A stretch of DNA of 64,000 nucleotides, taken from Streptomyces roseirectus. GTDB lineage: Bacteria > Actinomycetota > Actinomycetes > Streptomycetales > Streptomycetaceae. Within the stretch, counting starts at the first letter, position 1; the number at the start of each line of letters is the position of its first letter. Under the pieces are notes generated by a model, which was given only the letters and a program-made list of their open reading frames with translations, did not search any database and was not told where the DNA came from. The translations under genes and the position numbers were made by a program. This document shows, piece by piece, positions 7,715-14,812 of this stretch. The DNA is taken from assembly GCF_014489635.1 (NCBI RefSeq), contig NZ_CP060828.1, positions 1,612,001 through 1,676,000 of the forward strand, in the 5' to 3' direction.

Positions 7715-8649
7715 CGGTGTACGAGGCCGAGTTGATGGTCCATCAGCTCGACAGCCCCGCGGAGGACGTGCGTGTCCTCACCCTGCGCCATCCGCTCGGC
7801 GAGCCGCTGCCGGCCTGGGAGCCGGGCGCGCACGTCGACCTGGTCCTCGGGCCGGGTCTTGAGCGGCAGTACTCGCTGTGCGGCGATCCGGCGGACCGGT
7901 CCGAGTGGCGGATCGCCGTGCTGCGGGAGGTGGCAGGAAGGGGCGGATCGGCTTACGTGCACGGGGAGTTGGCGGCGGGCGACAAGGTGCGGGTACGCGG
8001 GCCGCGCAATCACTTCCCGCTGCTGCCGTCGCCGCGCTACCGGTTCGTCGCCGGGGGCATCGGCATCACACCGCTGCTGCCGATGCTGGCCGCCGCCGAG
8101 GCGTCCGGCGCCGAGTGGACACTGCTGTACGGCGGGCGTTCCCGGCGGTCGATGGCGTTCACCGGGGAGCTCGAGAAGTACGGGGAGCGGGTGACCGTCG
8201 CGCCGCAGGACGAGACCGGGTCGCTGCTCGAACTCGGGCCGGTGCTGGACGAGTTGCCCGGGGACACGCTCGTCTACTGCTGCGGTCCCGGGCCGTTGCT
8301 GGACGCGGTGGAGAGCCGGTGCCCGGCGGGTGCGCTGCACGTCGAGCGGTTCCAGCCCAAGGAGCAACCGGCGGGCGAGGGACGGGAGTTCGAGGTCGTC
8401 CTGGAGCGCAGCGGGCTCACCGTGACCGTCGGGGCGGACGTGTCCGTGCTCGACGCGGTGCGCGCGGCCGGCGTCGACGCGCTGTTCTCGTGCACCGAGG
8501 GCACGTGCGGGACCTGCGAGACCGACGTCCTCGAAGGCGACATCGACCACCGCGACTCGGTCCTCACCCAGGAGGAACAGGAGGCCGGCGAGTCGATGAT
8601 GATCTGCGTCTCCCGCTGCAAGGGGAAGCGGTTGGTGCTGGACCTCTGA
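7711..8649 (+). CDS. vanB: VanB-type oxidoreductase (flavin, NAD and 2Fe-2S domains)
   Basis: A 312-residue reductase starting at GTG 7711 (GTGA overlap, with GAGAAGGAG upstream). Domains run in the order of phthalate dioxygenase reductase-like proteins. First is a flavin-binding barrel with RQYSL (near residue 51). The NAD-binding domain follows with GGIGITPLLPML (near residue 115) and CCGPGPLLDAV. A C-terminal plant-type ferredoxin has CTEGTCGTCE plus a later Cys (ICVSRC) as ligands. It passes electrons from NAD(P)H to the Rieske oxygenase two genes upstream. All cofactor motifs look intact. Confidence 0.9.
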   Translation: MTVYEAELMVHQLDSPAEDVRVLTLRHPLGEPLPAWEPGAHVDLVLGPGLERQYSLCGDPADRSEWRIAVLREVAGRGGSAYVHGELAAGDKVRVRGPRNHFPLLPSPRYRFVAGGIGITPLLPMLAAAEASGAEWTLLYGGRSRRSMAFTGELEKYGERVTVAPQDETGSLLELGPVLDELPGDTLVYCCGPGPLLDAVESRCPAGALHVERFQPKEQPAGEGREFEVVLERSGLTVTVGADVSVLDAVRAAGVDALFSCTEGTCGTCETDVLEGDIDHRDSVLTQEEQEAGESMMICVSRCKGKRLVLDL

Positions 8650-8880
8650 GCGGTCGGCGCCGGCCGCTGAGCAGTCGGCGCCGGGCCGCCGAGCGGTTGC
8701 TGCTGGGCCCCTTCGAGCCCCCGCAGGACCACCGCGGCCCCACGGGAACCCCGCACGGCGAGCAGCCCCGTAGGCGGACCCCGGCGCCGGCCTGCGCGGC
8801 GAGCAGCCCGCCACTGAGGCGAGCAGCCCCGCCGCTGACGGGTCGGCGTCCGGCCCCGCCGCGAGCAACCCCGGCGTCGG
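8645..8880. repeat. Degenerate GC-rich direct repeats downstream of vanB
   Basis: Two repeat families fill the gap between convergent genes. CTGAGCRGTCGGCGCCGG occurs twice about 22 bp apart from 8645, with a more distant copy near 8834. GCGAGCAGCCC recurs about every 20-40 bp near 8758, 8799, 8819 and 8862 (the last as GCGAGCAACCC). No coding sequence is convincing here. Confidence 0.5.
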
Positions 8881-8920
8881 CGGGCCTCGGTTTCCGGCCC
8901 GCCCCCGCTCCCCCGCCCCG

Positions 8921-9595
8921 TCAGCCCTCCGGTGTCGGGACCACCGTCAGATGCCCCGTCGCGCGCCGCGTCCTGCCCCCCGCGCGGCGCGGCGCGTGGC
9001 GGACCCGGCGGGGCTCGCGCAGGACGAGGGTGAGGCGGGAGCAGCCCATGTCCTGGAGGGCGCGGGGCGCCTCGGTGACGATGCGGCAGTCGACGGCGCC
9101 CCAGCGCGGGTCGGGGTGCAGGAGGGGACGGACGGCGCCGTCGAGGGCGCTGGCCTCGGGGCCGACGGCGTGGATCCAGCGCGGCAGGCCGTGCCGGTAG
9201 GCGGCCTCCATGATCGGGTCCTGGGCGATCTCCCGCCGGATCGCCTGGAGTTCACGGTCGTCGGGGTCCTGTTCCAGGGCCGCCGCGAACTGTGCGAGCA
9301 GCGGCAGGCACCAGCGGGACTCGTGGTCGCCGAGGACCGTCGAGGCGTCCGGGTGGAAGAGGACGAAGCGCAGGAAGTTGTCGTCGGGCATGGCGGTCGG
9401 ATGCGGACCGATCCCGGCGAAAAGTGTCCGGAAAGCGGTGTTCGCGATGACCGCGTCCCAGCGCCGGTCGAGCACGACGGACGGGAAGGAGACCGCGTCG
9501 AGGAGCGCGGCGTAGTCCTGGAGATAGGCGTGGGCCTCGGGCCCCTCGGGGAAGGGCCGCGATTCGGACCGCTGCCCACCTGCCCTGTATGTCAT
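8921..9595 (-). CDS. MmyB-like ligand-binding domain protein lacking its own HTH
   Basis: A 224-residue protein starting at ATG 9595; a longer form from GTG 9715 is possible. Residues ~20-190 match the PAS-like MmyB ligand-binding domain of actinobacterial regulators: LLDAVSFPSVVLDRRWDAV, then NTAFRTLFAG, and a late WGAVDCRIVTEAP strand. In this family the domain usually follows an N-terminal XRE HTH, which is absent here. A separate XRE-type protein is encoded divergently at 9819. The C-terminus is Arg-rich. It could sense a small molecule and act through a partner, but the ligand is unknown. Confidence 0.75.
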   Translation of the reverse strand: MTYRAGGQRSESRPFPEGPEAHAYLQDYAALLDAVSFPSVVLDRRWDAVIANTAFRTLFAGIGPHPTAMPDDNFLRFVLFHPDASTVLGDHESRWCLPLLAQFAAALEQDPDDRELQAIRREIAQDPIMEAAYRHGLPRWIHAVGPEASALDGAVRPLLHPDPRWGAVDCRIVTEAPRALQDMGCSRLTLVLREPRRVRHAPRRAGGRTRRATGHLTVVPTPEG

Positions 9596-9818
9596 CGGGA
9601 GGTCACCCCTCTTGCCTGATGCGGCCGTCTCGCGGCGCCCTGATCCTGTGTCCGGAGCACTCACCGTGTCAACTATCGTGGCATTCCGCGTTGGTTGACG
9701 GCTGAAATTGGCCACAGTTGTGGCGAGACCTGGATGTGAGTTCGAAAAACCGGTTACCCTCCGGGCAGTTGACCGTGACTCCCGGTATGGAATGCGAGAG
9801 ATGTAGGAGACCTGTTCG

Positions 9819-10466
9819 GTGACGGATGGCTACGAGGTCGCGGGCGGCCCGGCGACGGCTTCGCTGTCGGCCCTCGTCGCCCGTGTCACCGCGCTCGCCG
9901 ACCGGCTCGGCGTACCGCACGGGCAGGTCTTCGACGTCCCCCGGCTGTCGGTGTCGTCCGGCGTGCCCGAGCCCGTCGTCAAGGCGCTGCTCGGCGGACG
10001 CCCGGCCGGTGAGCCCGACGTGCAGGCCCGGTTCCTCCAGCGGCTGGGGCTGCTGCGGCGCACCCGGCTCAAGCCGAACGGCCGCAAGTACACGCAGCAG
10101 GAGATCGCGGACGGCGCGGGGATGTCCCGCCAGCAGGCGGGCGCGCTGATCAACGGCGACCGGCGGCCAACGATGGAGCACTGCGACGCCATCCAGCGCT
10201 TCTTCCGCGTCCACGCGGGCTTCCTGACGGCGGAGGACCCCGAGGCGCTGGCGAGCGTCCTGCTCCACACCGAACAGGAGCTGCTGCAGCAGCTCGCCGC
10301 GCGGGAGGCGGCGTCGGCGGCGGACCCGCTGGAGCGGCTGCTCCAGGACCACGGGGTGCGCCAGATCGCCTGGCGCGCCGCCCAACTCCCCACGGACCAG
10401 CACCGGGACAAGGTCGCCGAGTGGCTGGACATGCTGTTGGAGAGCGTCAAGCGACCCGAGTCGTGA
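9819..10466 (+). CDS. XRE-type helix-turn-helix regulator
   Basis: A 215-residue protein from GTG 9819 with AGGAGA upstream (about 10 bases). Residues ~90-130 (KYTQQEIADGAGMSRQQAGAL, then INGDRRPTMEHCDAI) form a clear lambda-repressor-type HTH. The N-terminal ~80 residues are helical and unassigned; the C-terminus is acidic and helical. It is followed by an ImmA/IrrE-like peptidase. Such pairs work as repressor and repressor-cleaving protease in mobile elements and stress circuits, so this protein is likely the DNA-binding partner or target. The target promoter is unknown; the divergent gap 9596-9818 is the obvious candidate. Confidence 0.82.
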   Translation: MTDGYEVAGGPATASLSALVARVTALADRLGVPHGQVFDVPRLSVSSGVPEPVVKALLGGRPAGEPDVQARFLQRLGLLRRTRLKPNGRKYTQQEIADGAGMSRQQAGALINGDRRPTMEHCDAIQRFFRVHAGFLTAEDPEALASVLLHTEQELLQQLAAREAASAADPLERLLQDHGVRQIAWRAAQLPTDQHRDKVAEWLDMLLESVKRPES

Positions 10467-10486
10467 ACCTGCGGAGGGCGGTGGGC

Positions 10487-11026
10487 ATGAACCGGCGGAT
10501 GCGGCGGCTGTGCGGCGAACTCGTCGCCGGCCTCACCCTCGACGCGCCCGCCGCGCCCGGGGACCTGTACGCGGCGCTGTGCGCCGGGATGAGCCGCCGG
10601 CGCGGCCGGCCCGTGCACTTCCGTACGGCCGCGTTCCCCGTGGACACCGCGAGCGGATTATGGCTGGACATGAACGATCAGGACCTCGTCGTGATCGAGG
10701 AACGGACAGCGCCCGATCACCAACTGGTCATCCTCGGACATGAGCTGTGGCACATGAGCGCCGGGCACCGGGGCCACCCCGTCGAGGGCGCGGTGGCCGC
10801 CGCGCGCCTGCTGTACGACGGCGCCGACCTCCAGGAGACGGTACGCCGCGTCGCCGCGCGCACGCGCTTCGACGAGGCGGACGAGCGCGAGGCGGAGACG
10901 TTCGGCCTGCTGCTCGCGAGCCGGTGCCGGGGGCTGCTCGCGGGCGCGCCGGAGAAGGGCCAGCGGGACCGGCTGGCGGGACGGATCGAGGCGTCGCTGG
11001 GGTATCTGGGGCAGGGCGACAAGTAA
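10487..11026 (+). CDS. ImmA/IrrE-like zinc metallopeptidase with a TTA codon
   Basis: A 179-residue protein with the zincin signature HELWH (HExxH) near residue 86 and a downstream acidic helix (ADEREAETFGLLLASR) that may supply the third metal ligand. The start chosen is ATG 10487 because GGAGG lies about 9 bases upstream; GTG 10463, overlapping the regulator stop (GTGA), is the alternative. Codon 10658-10660 is TTA (residue 58), so translation should depend on the bldA tRNA and be delayed to developmental growth. With the XRE gene just upstream it fits a protease that cleaves or relieves a repressor. The signal that activates it is not visible. Confidence 0.82.
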   Translation: MNRRMRRLCGELVAGLTLDAPAAPGDLYAALCAGMSRRRGRPVHFRTAAFPVDTASGLWLDMNDQDLVVIEERTAPDHQLVILGHELWHMSAGHRGHPVEGAVAAARLLYDGADLQETVRRVAARTRFDEADEREAETFGLLLASRCRGLLAGAPEKGQRDRLAGRIEASLGYLGQGDK

Positions 11027-11071
11027 GTGCCGTGAGGTGACTGTGTGTCCGGAATCACTGCCCAAAAACAG

Positions 11072-11088
11072 GGCCCCGGGCCTCTTTT
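11072..11088 (+). terminator. Weak terminator-like hairpin after the peptidase gene
   Basis: A short GC palindrome (GGCCC-C-GGGCC, 11072-11082) is followed by TCTTTT, about 45 bases after the peptidase stop. The loop is too tight for a strong hairpin, so this is tentative. The remainder of 11027-11271 shows only C-rich runs. Confidence 0.3.
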
Positions 11089-11271
11089 GACGCTGGTTCA
11101 GCCGCCCGCCCCCACACTCCTCCCCCACACTCCCCCCGCCATGCAGGTGAACCGAAGCGCATCGCAACGGGGTTGAGGGCGATTGTCAGTGGCGCGGGGC
11201 AAGCTGGAGAGTGCGCCGTCGCTCCCACGGCGGCGCCCGTGAGCCGACGCCGAGCAGGGGAGAGCCGTCCG

Positions 11272-11481
11272 ATGCCCACCACCGCCGTCCCGACCGATCG
11301 TGAACGCGCCGCCGTCCAGGCGTACTTGCGCCTGCTGAACACCGTCGCCGCCGCATACGACGGCGAGGTGCCCGTCGTCCCCGCGTCGGTGCTCGCCGAG
11401 GCCGAGGAGGCGCTGAGCGAGGCGGGCCTCACGGGCAACGAGGCCGAGTTCTTCCGCCTCGTCCGGGGGTGGTGCCCCTGA
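11272..11481 (+). CDS. Small hypothetical protein (acyl-carrier-sized helical)
   Basis: A 69-residue protein starting at ATG 11272 with GGGGAG about 10 bases upstream. It is largely alpha-helical (ERAAVQAYLRLLNTVAAAYD, then SVLAEAEEALSEAGL) and ends FFRLVRGWCP. There is no DSL phosphopantetheine motif, so it is not an acyl carrier despite its size and the nearby PPTase. There is no signal peptide or membrane segment. It stands alone, convergent with the PPTase gene. Function unknown; the ribosome site and codon usage make it likely real. Confidence 0.65.
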   Translation: MPTTAVPTDRERAAVQAYLRLLNTVAAAYDGEVPVVPASVLAEAEEALSEAGLTGNEAEFFRLVRGWCP

Positions 11482-11506
11482 GGCGCCCCCGAAAGCGCCC
11501 CTGAGA

Positions 11507-12193
11507 TCACCCCGTGTGCGGCACCGTGATCGCCGTCGCCAGCAGCCCGTCCCGGACGATCCAGTGCCCCTCGAAGCGCGTGACCTCCCGCCCGTCGACC
11601 ACCGGGCCCGGCACCAGCAGCGTCGCCGAGAGGGTGCCGAAGGCGCTCTCCACGGGGGTGAGGACGATGTCCGCCTCGGAGAAGTCGAGCCACTTGGCGG
11701 TGAGCGGGAACCACGCCTTGTAGACCGACTCCTTGGCGCTGAACAGCAGCCGGTCCCAGTGGATCCCGGGGCGCTCGGCGGTGAGCGCGGCCAGCCGCTC
11801 GGTCTCCGAGGGCAGCGCGATCGCCGCCTGCACCCCCTCGGGCAGCGTGTCGTGGGGCTCCGCGTCGATCCCGAGGGACGCGAGGTCCGCCGTCCGCACC
11901 AGGGCCGCCGCGCAGTAGCCCGCGCAGTGGGTCATGCTGCCGCGCAGCCCCTCGGGCCAGCCGGGCGCGCCGCGTTCGCCGGGCAGGATCGGCCGGGGGG
12001 CGACCCCCAGCTTCTCCATCGCCTGGCGCGCGCAGGCCCGGACGGTGGCGAACTCCCGGCGCCGCTTGGCGACCGCCTTGGTGATCACCGCCAGCTCCTC
12101 GGGGTACAGCCCCGCCTCGGTCGCCGGGTCCGCGGCGGCGGCGCCGATCGCCTCCACCGCCACCACGGACGCCGGCAGCAGCCGCTCGATCAC
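11507..12193 (-). CDS. Sfp-type 4'-phosphopantetheinyl transferase
   Basis: A 228-residue PPTase that moves phosphopantetheine from CoA to carrier proteins of fatty acid, polyketide or peptide synthases. Visible motifs are RGSMTHCAGYCAAAL (P1-like), LGIDAEPHD (the Mg-binding IDAE near residue 114) and the downstream FSAKESVYKAWFP (WxxKEAxxK-like), all intact. The start is GTG 12193, overlapping the upstream phosphoesterase stop by 4 bp (GTGA). Stand-alone Sfp-type PPTases paired with this phosphoesterase are familiar in Streptomyces. No biosynthetic cluster is adjacent, so it probably serves carriers elsewhere. Confidence 0.9.
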   Translation of the reverse strand: MIERLLPASVVAVEAIGAAAADPATEAGLYPEELAVITKAVAKRRREFATVRACARQAMEKLGVAPRPILPGERGAPGWPEGLRGSMTHCAGYCAAALVRTADLASLGIDAEPHDTLPEGVQAAIALPSETERLAALTAERPGIHWDRLLFSAKESVYKAWFPLTAKWLDFSEADIVLTPVESAFGTLSATLLVPGPVVDGREVTRFEGHWIVRDGLLATAITVPHTG

Positions 12194-13068
12194 CGGCCCG
12201 CCCCCTTCGCCGCGCCGGACACCGGAGCCGGCAGGATCACCCGGGGCCGGCCCGGCGGCCGGTCCCGTTTCTTCCACTCCCGCGGATAGCCCACCGAGAC
12301 CTCCTCGAAGCGCACCCCCTCGTGCCAGGTCGTGCGCGGGATGTGCAGGTGCCCGTACACCATCGCGGCCACCGGGTACCGGCGGTGCCAGTCCGCGGTC
12401 AGCGTCGTGCCGCACCACATCGCGAACTCCGGGTACCAGAGCACGTCGGTGGGGTGCCGGTCCAGCGGGTAGTGGTTGACGAAGACGACGGGCAGATCCG
12501 GCGGCAGCTCGGCCAGCCGCCGCTCGGTCAGCTCGACGCGCGCCCGGCACCACGCCTCACGGGTCGGGTAGGGGTCGGGGTGCAGCAGGTACTCGTCGTT
12601 GCAGACGACGCCCGTACCGTGCGCGTACTCCAGCCCCGCCGCCTTCGTCGCGCAGCCGGCGGGCAGGAACGAGTAGTCGTACAGCAGGAACAGCGGCACG
12701 ACCACCACCGGGCCGCCCGCCCCCTCCCACACGGGGTAGGGGTCCTCGGGGGTGACGACGCCCAGGTCGCGGCAGAGCGCGACCACGTGCTCGTACCGCT
12801 CGACGCCGCGCAGCGTCACCGGGTCGGAGGGGTGGGTCCACAGCTCGTGGTTGCCCGGCACCCACACGACCTTGGCGAACCGGCTCGCGAGGGTCTTGAG
12901 GGTCCACCGGATGTCCGCGACGTTCTCGGAGACGTCGCCGGCGACCAGCAGCCAGTCGTCCTCGTGCTCCGGGTGCAACTCCTCGACCAGGGCCCGGTTC
13001 TCCGGATAGCCGATGTGCAGGTCGCTGATCGCCAGCAGTCGTCCGGCGTCACCGGCCGTCGTCGTCAC
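12190..13068 (-). CDS. Calcineurin-like metallophosphoesterase
   Basis: A 292-residue cytoplasmic protein. All motifs of the dinuclear metallophosphoesterase fold are present in order: ISDLHIG (D-x-H), VAGDVSE (GD), PGNHELW (GNHE), VNHYPL (H) and YGHLHIP (GHxH). The start chosen is GTG 13068 (VTTTAGD), just before the first motif. A longer in-frame reading exists but would add a basic tail with no support. It is co-transcribed with the PPTase (4-bp overlap). Substrate unknown; hydrolysis of a CoA-derived by-product such as 3',5'-ADP would fit the pairing but is speculative. Confidence 0.85.
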   Translation of the reverse strand: MTTTAGDAGRLLAISDLHIGYPENRALVEELHPEHEDDWLLVAGDVSENVADIRWTLKTLASRFAKVVWVPGNHELWTHPSDPVTLRGVERYEHVVALCRDLGVVTPEDPYPVWEGAGGPVVVVPLFLLYDYSFLPAGCATKAAGLEYAHGTGVVCNDEYLLHPDPYPTREAWCRARVELTERRLAELPPDLPVVFVNHYPLDRHPTDVLWYPEFAMWCGTTLTADWHRRYPVAAMVYGHLHIPRTTWHEGVRFEEVSVGYPREWKKRDRPPGRPRVILPAPVSGAAKGAGR

Positions 13069-13222
13069 CTCACGCCCCCGCTTCCTCAAATCCGCCTGGG
13101 TCACCACGACAACACATTCGGGGCGGCGCGACAAGGCCGGGCCGGCCGGCGTTCCGGCACGTGGACCGCGTGGTCCGGGAATCCGTAACACGCGTGTTGC
13201 ACGGGGGACCCTCCGCAGGCCG

Positions 13223-13279
13223 TATGATCGCCCCAACACCACCGCCATGAACTTCCCTTCGCGCAGGGCGGTTTGGTGT
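13223..13279 (+). promoter_or_regulatory. Perfect -10 box and leader hairpin before the ATP-grasp gene
   Basis: TATGAT at 13223-13228 is a perfect -10 hexamer; the best -35 candidate, TTGCAC, sits with a long 20-base spacer. The following leader carries ACACCACCGCC (13236-13246) and GGCGGTTTGGTGT (13267-13279), which can pair with small bulges. This could be a leader hairpin that regulates expression. Confidence 0.45.
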
Positions 13280-13347
13280 CCCTCCATCTACCTGCCCGGG
13301 CCGGGCCTGCTTCGCCCTGCCCGCGAGCCCTGAAAGGCGGCCCTCGC

Positions 13348-14490
13348 ATGGTCTCTCGCGTACGCGTCTGGCTCAACCGCACGTACGCGGAGAACGTCTT
13401 CTTCATGGATCAGCTGCGGAGAAATCCCAGCGACCGTGCCGTGGAGATCCATGCGACGCACGGCGACGCCGACTCCCCCGTCCTGGCCGCCGCCGACACC
13501 GCCGACCTGGAGCCCGAGGGCCTGTCCCCCGCCGCCTACGTCGAGTTCGCGCTCGACCAGTGCGCGCGCCGCTCCATCGACGTGTTCGTGCCGCGCCTGC
13601 ACCAGGCGGCGATCGTCGCCCACCGCGCCGAGTTCGAGGCGGCCGGCACCGCGCTGCTGGCGCCGACGCCGCAGGCCGTGGCCGTCTTCGAGGACAAGAT
13701 CGTGGCGTACGAGGCCGTGCGCGCGATCGGTGTCGGGGTGCCGCCGTGGTTCCGGGTCCGTAACGCGGAACAACTCGTCGCCGCTGTCGACGAGTTGGAG
13801 GCCGATGGGTACAAGGCGTGCTTCAAGCCGGCGTCCGGGGCGGGCGGGGTGGGCTTCCGCGTCGTGACGCGCGCCCCCTTCTCGCTCGTGCACCTCAGCG
13901 GATTTCCCTCCCCCTACGTGCCGTTGAACATGGTGACGGCCGCGCTGGAGGAGTCCGAGGAGGAGGTCGACTGGATCGTCATGCCGCGCCTCGAACAGCC
14001 CGAGGTGTCGGTGGACTGCCTCACCGGGCCCGACAACATCGTCCGCATGGCCATCGGGCGGACGAAGAACGGGCGCCGGCGCGGGTTCACGCTGCACGAG
14101 CAGTGGCTGGAGCCGGCCCGGCTGATCGCCGAGGGCTTCGGGCTGCACTACCTCTCCAACATCCAGTTCCGCATGTTCGGCGACGAGCCCGTCCTCATGG
14201 ACGTCAACACGCGGCCCGCCGGCGGGCTGCACCAGCTGTCGCTGTGTGGCGTCAACGCCCCTTGGGCGGCGGTGCAGTTGGCGCTCGGCGAGGACCCGGG
14301 CGAGATCGTGCCGCCGTTCCTCGGGCAGGACTACACGGTCGTCTCCGGGCCGCGTCCGCTGCGCCCGGTGACGCTGCCGCAGCAGCGGGTCGACGAGCCG
14401 GTGCTCCCGGCGGTGCAGGCTCCGGCGACGGCGGTGCGGAGCGAGTCCGTGGAGACCCCGGTGGGCTCCGAGGCGGGCGCGCCCGCCTAG
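13348..14490 (+). CDS. ATP-grasp domain protein
   Basis: A 380-residue protein starting at ATG 13348 behind GAAAGGCGG. It shows an N-terminal pre-ATP-grasp Rossmann-like region (RVWLNRTYAENVFFMDQL) and the ATP-grasp core: FEDKIVAYEAVRAIGVGVPPWF near residue 115 onward, FKPASGAGGVGFRVV near residue 160 for the phosphate loop, and FGDEPVLMDVNTRPAGGLHQ near residue 285 with the Mg-binding Asp/Asn. It should ligate a carboxylate to an amine or thiol with ATP. Substrates are unknown; family members include peptide ligases and carbamoyl-phosphate synthase-like proteins. It is monocistronic, with its own promoter and a strong terminator. Confidence 0.82.
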   Translation: MVSRVRVWLNRTYAENVFFMDQLRRNPSDRAVEIHATHGDADSPVLAAADTADLEPEGLSPAAYVEFALDQCARRSIDVFVPRLHQAAIVAHRAEFEAAGTALLAPTPQAVAVFEDKIVAYEAVRAIGVGVPPWFRVRNAEQLVAAVDELEADGYKACFKPASGAGGVGFRVVTRAPFSLVHLSGFPSPYVPLNMVTAALEESEEEVDWIVMPRLEQPEVSVDCLTGPDNIVRMAIGRTKNGRRRGFTLHEQWLEPARLIAEGFGLHYLSNIQFRMFGDEPVLMDVNTRPAGGLHQLSLCGVNAPWAAVQLALGEDPGEIVPPFLGQDYTVVSGPRPLRPVTLPQQRVDEPVLPAVQAPATAVRSESVETPVGSEAGAPA

Positions 14491-14542
14491 TGGTTCAGCA
14501 TCAGTGCAGGTCACGGGCGTAAATGGCCCGGAAAAGACCTCG

Positions 14543-14590
14543 TCTCCCCCAGTCGTCGCGGCAGCCGCGAAAACTGGGGGAGATTTTTTT
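14543..14590 (+). terminator. Strong intrinsic terminator after the ATP-grasp gene
   Basis: TCTCCCCCAGT (14543-14553) pairs perfectly with ACTGGGGGAGA (14573-14583), followed at once by seven T residues (14584-14590). The loop holds a second small stem (CGCGG-CAG-CCGCG). Such a complete T-tract terminator is uncommon in Streptomyces. Confidence 0.93.
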
Positions 14591-14691
14591 GTCCGGGGGT
14601 GTATCAGGGGGCGGGGTGGGGGCTCTTACTCATGTGGGCGCATGGGGCTCCATGGGGGAAGCACCGGCGTTTCCTGGGGGGAAGCACCACA

Positions 14692-14742
14692 GTTCCGCGG
14701 ACCTCGCGGGGGACCGAACGGGGTACGGGAGGTCCGCGGAAC
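14692..14742. terminator. Perfect 14-bp inverted repeat between convergent genes
   Basis: GTTCCGCGGACCTC (14692-14705) and GAGGTCCGCGGAAC (14729-14742) are perfect inverted copies with a 23-base loop. The repeat lies between the ATP-grasp gene and the convergent fucosidase gene, so a bidirectional transcription stop is the simplest reading. Confidence 0.6.
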
Positions 14743-14753
14743 GATCGGGGGAT

Positions 14754-14796
14754 CGGGTCGGTCGGCCGCTGTCACGGGGAGCGACCGACCGACCCG
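14754..14796. terminator. Perfect 12-bp inverted repeat at the 3' end of the fucosidase gene
   Basis: CGGGTCGGTCGG (14754-14765) pairs with CCGACCGACCCG (14785-14796), loop 19 bases. It starts 17 bases after the fucosidase stop on the minus strand and probably ends the GH38-GH29 transcript. Confidence 0.6.
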
Positions 14797-14812
14797 AACG
14801 ACGTGCGCGGCC

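Noticed and set aside
11272..11481. Acyl carrier protein beside the PPTase
   Set aside because: It has no DSL-type serine motif.
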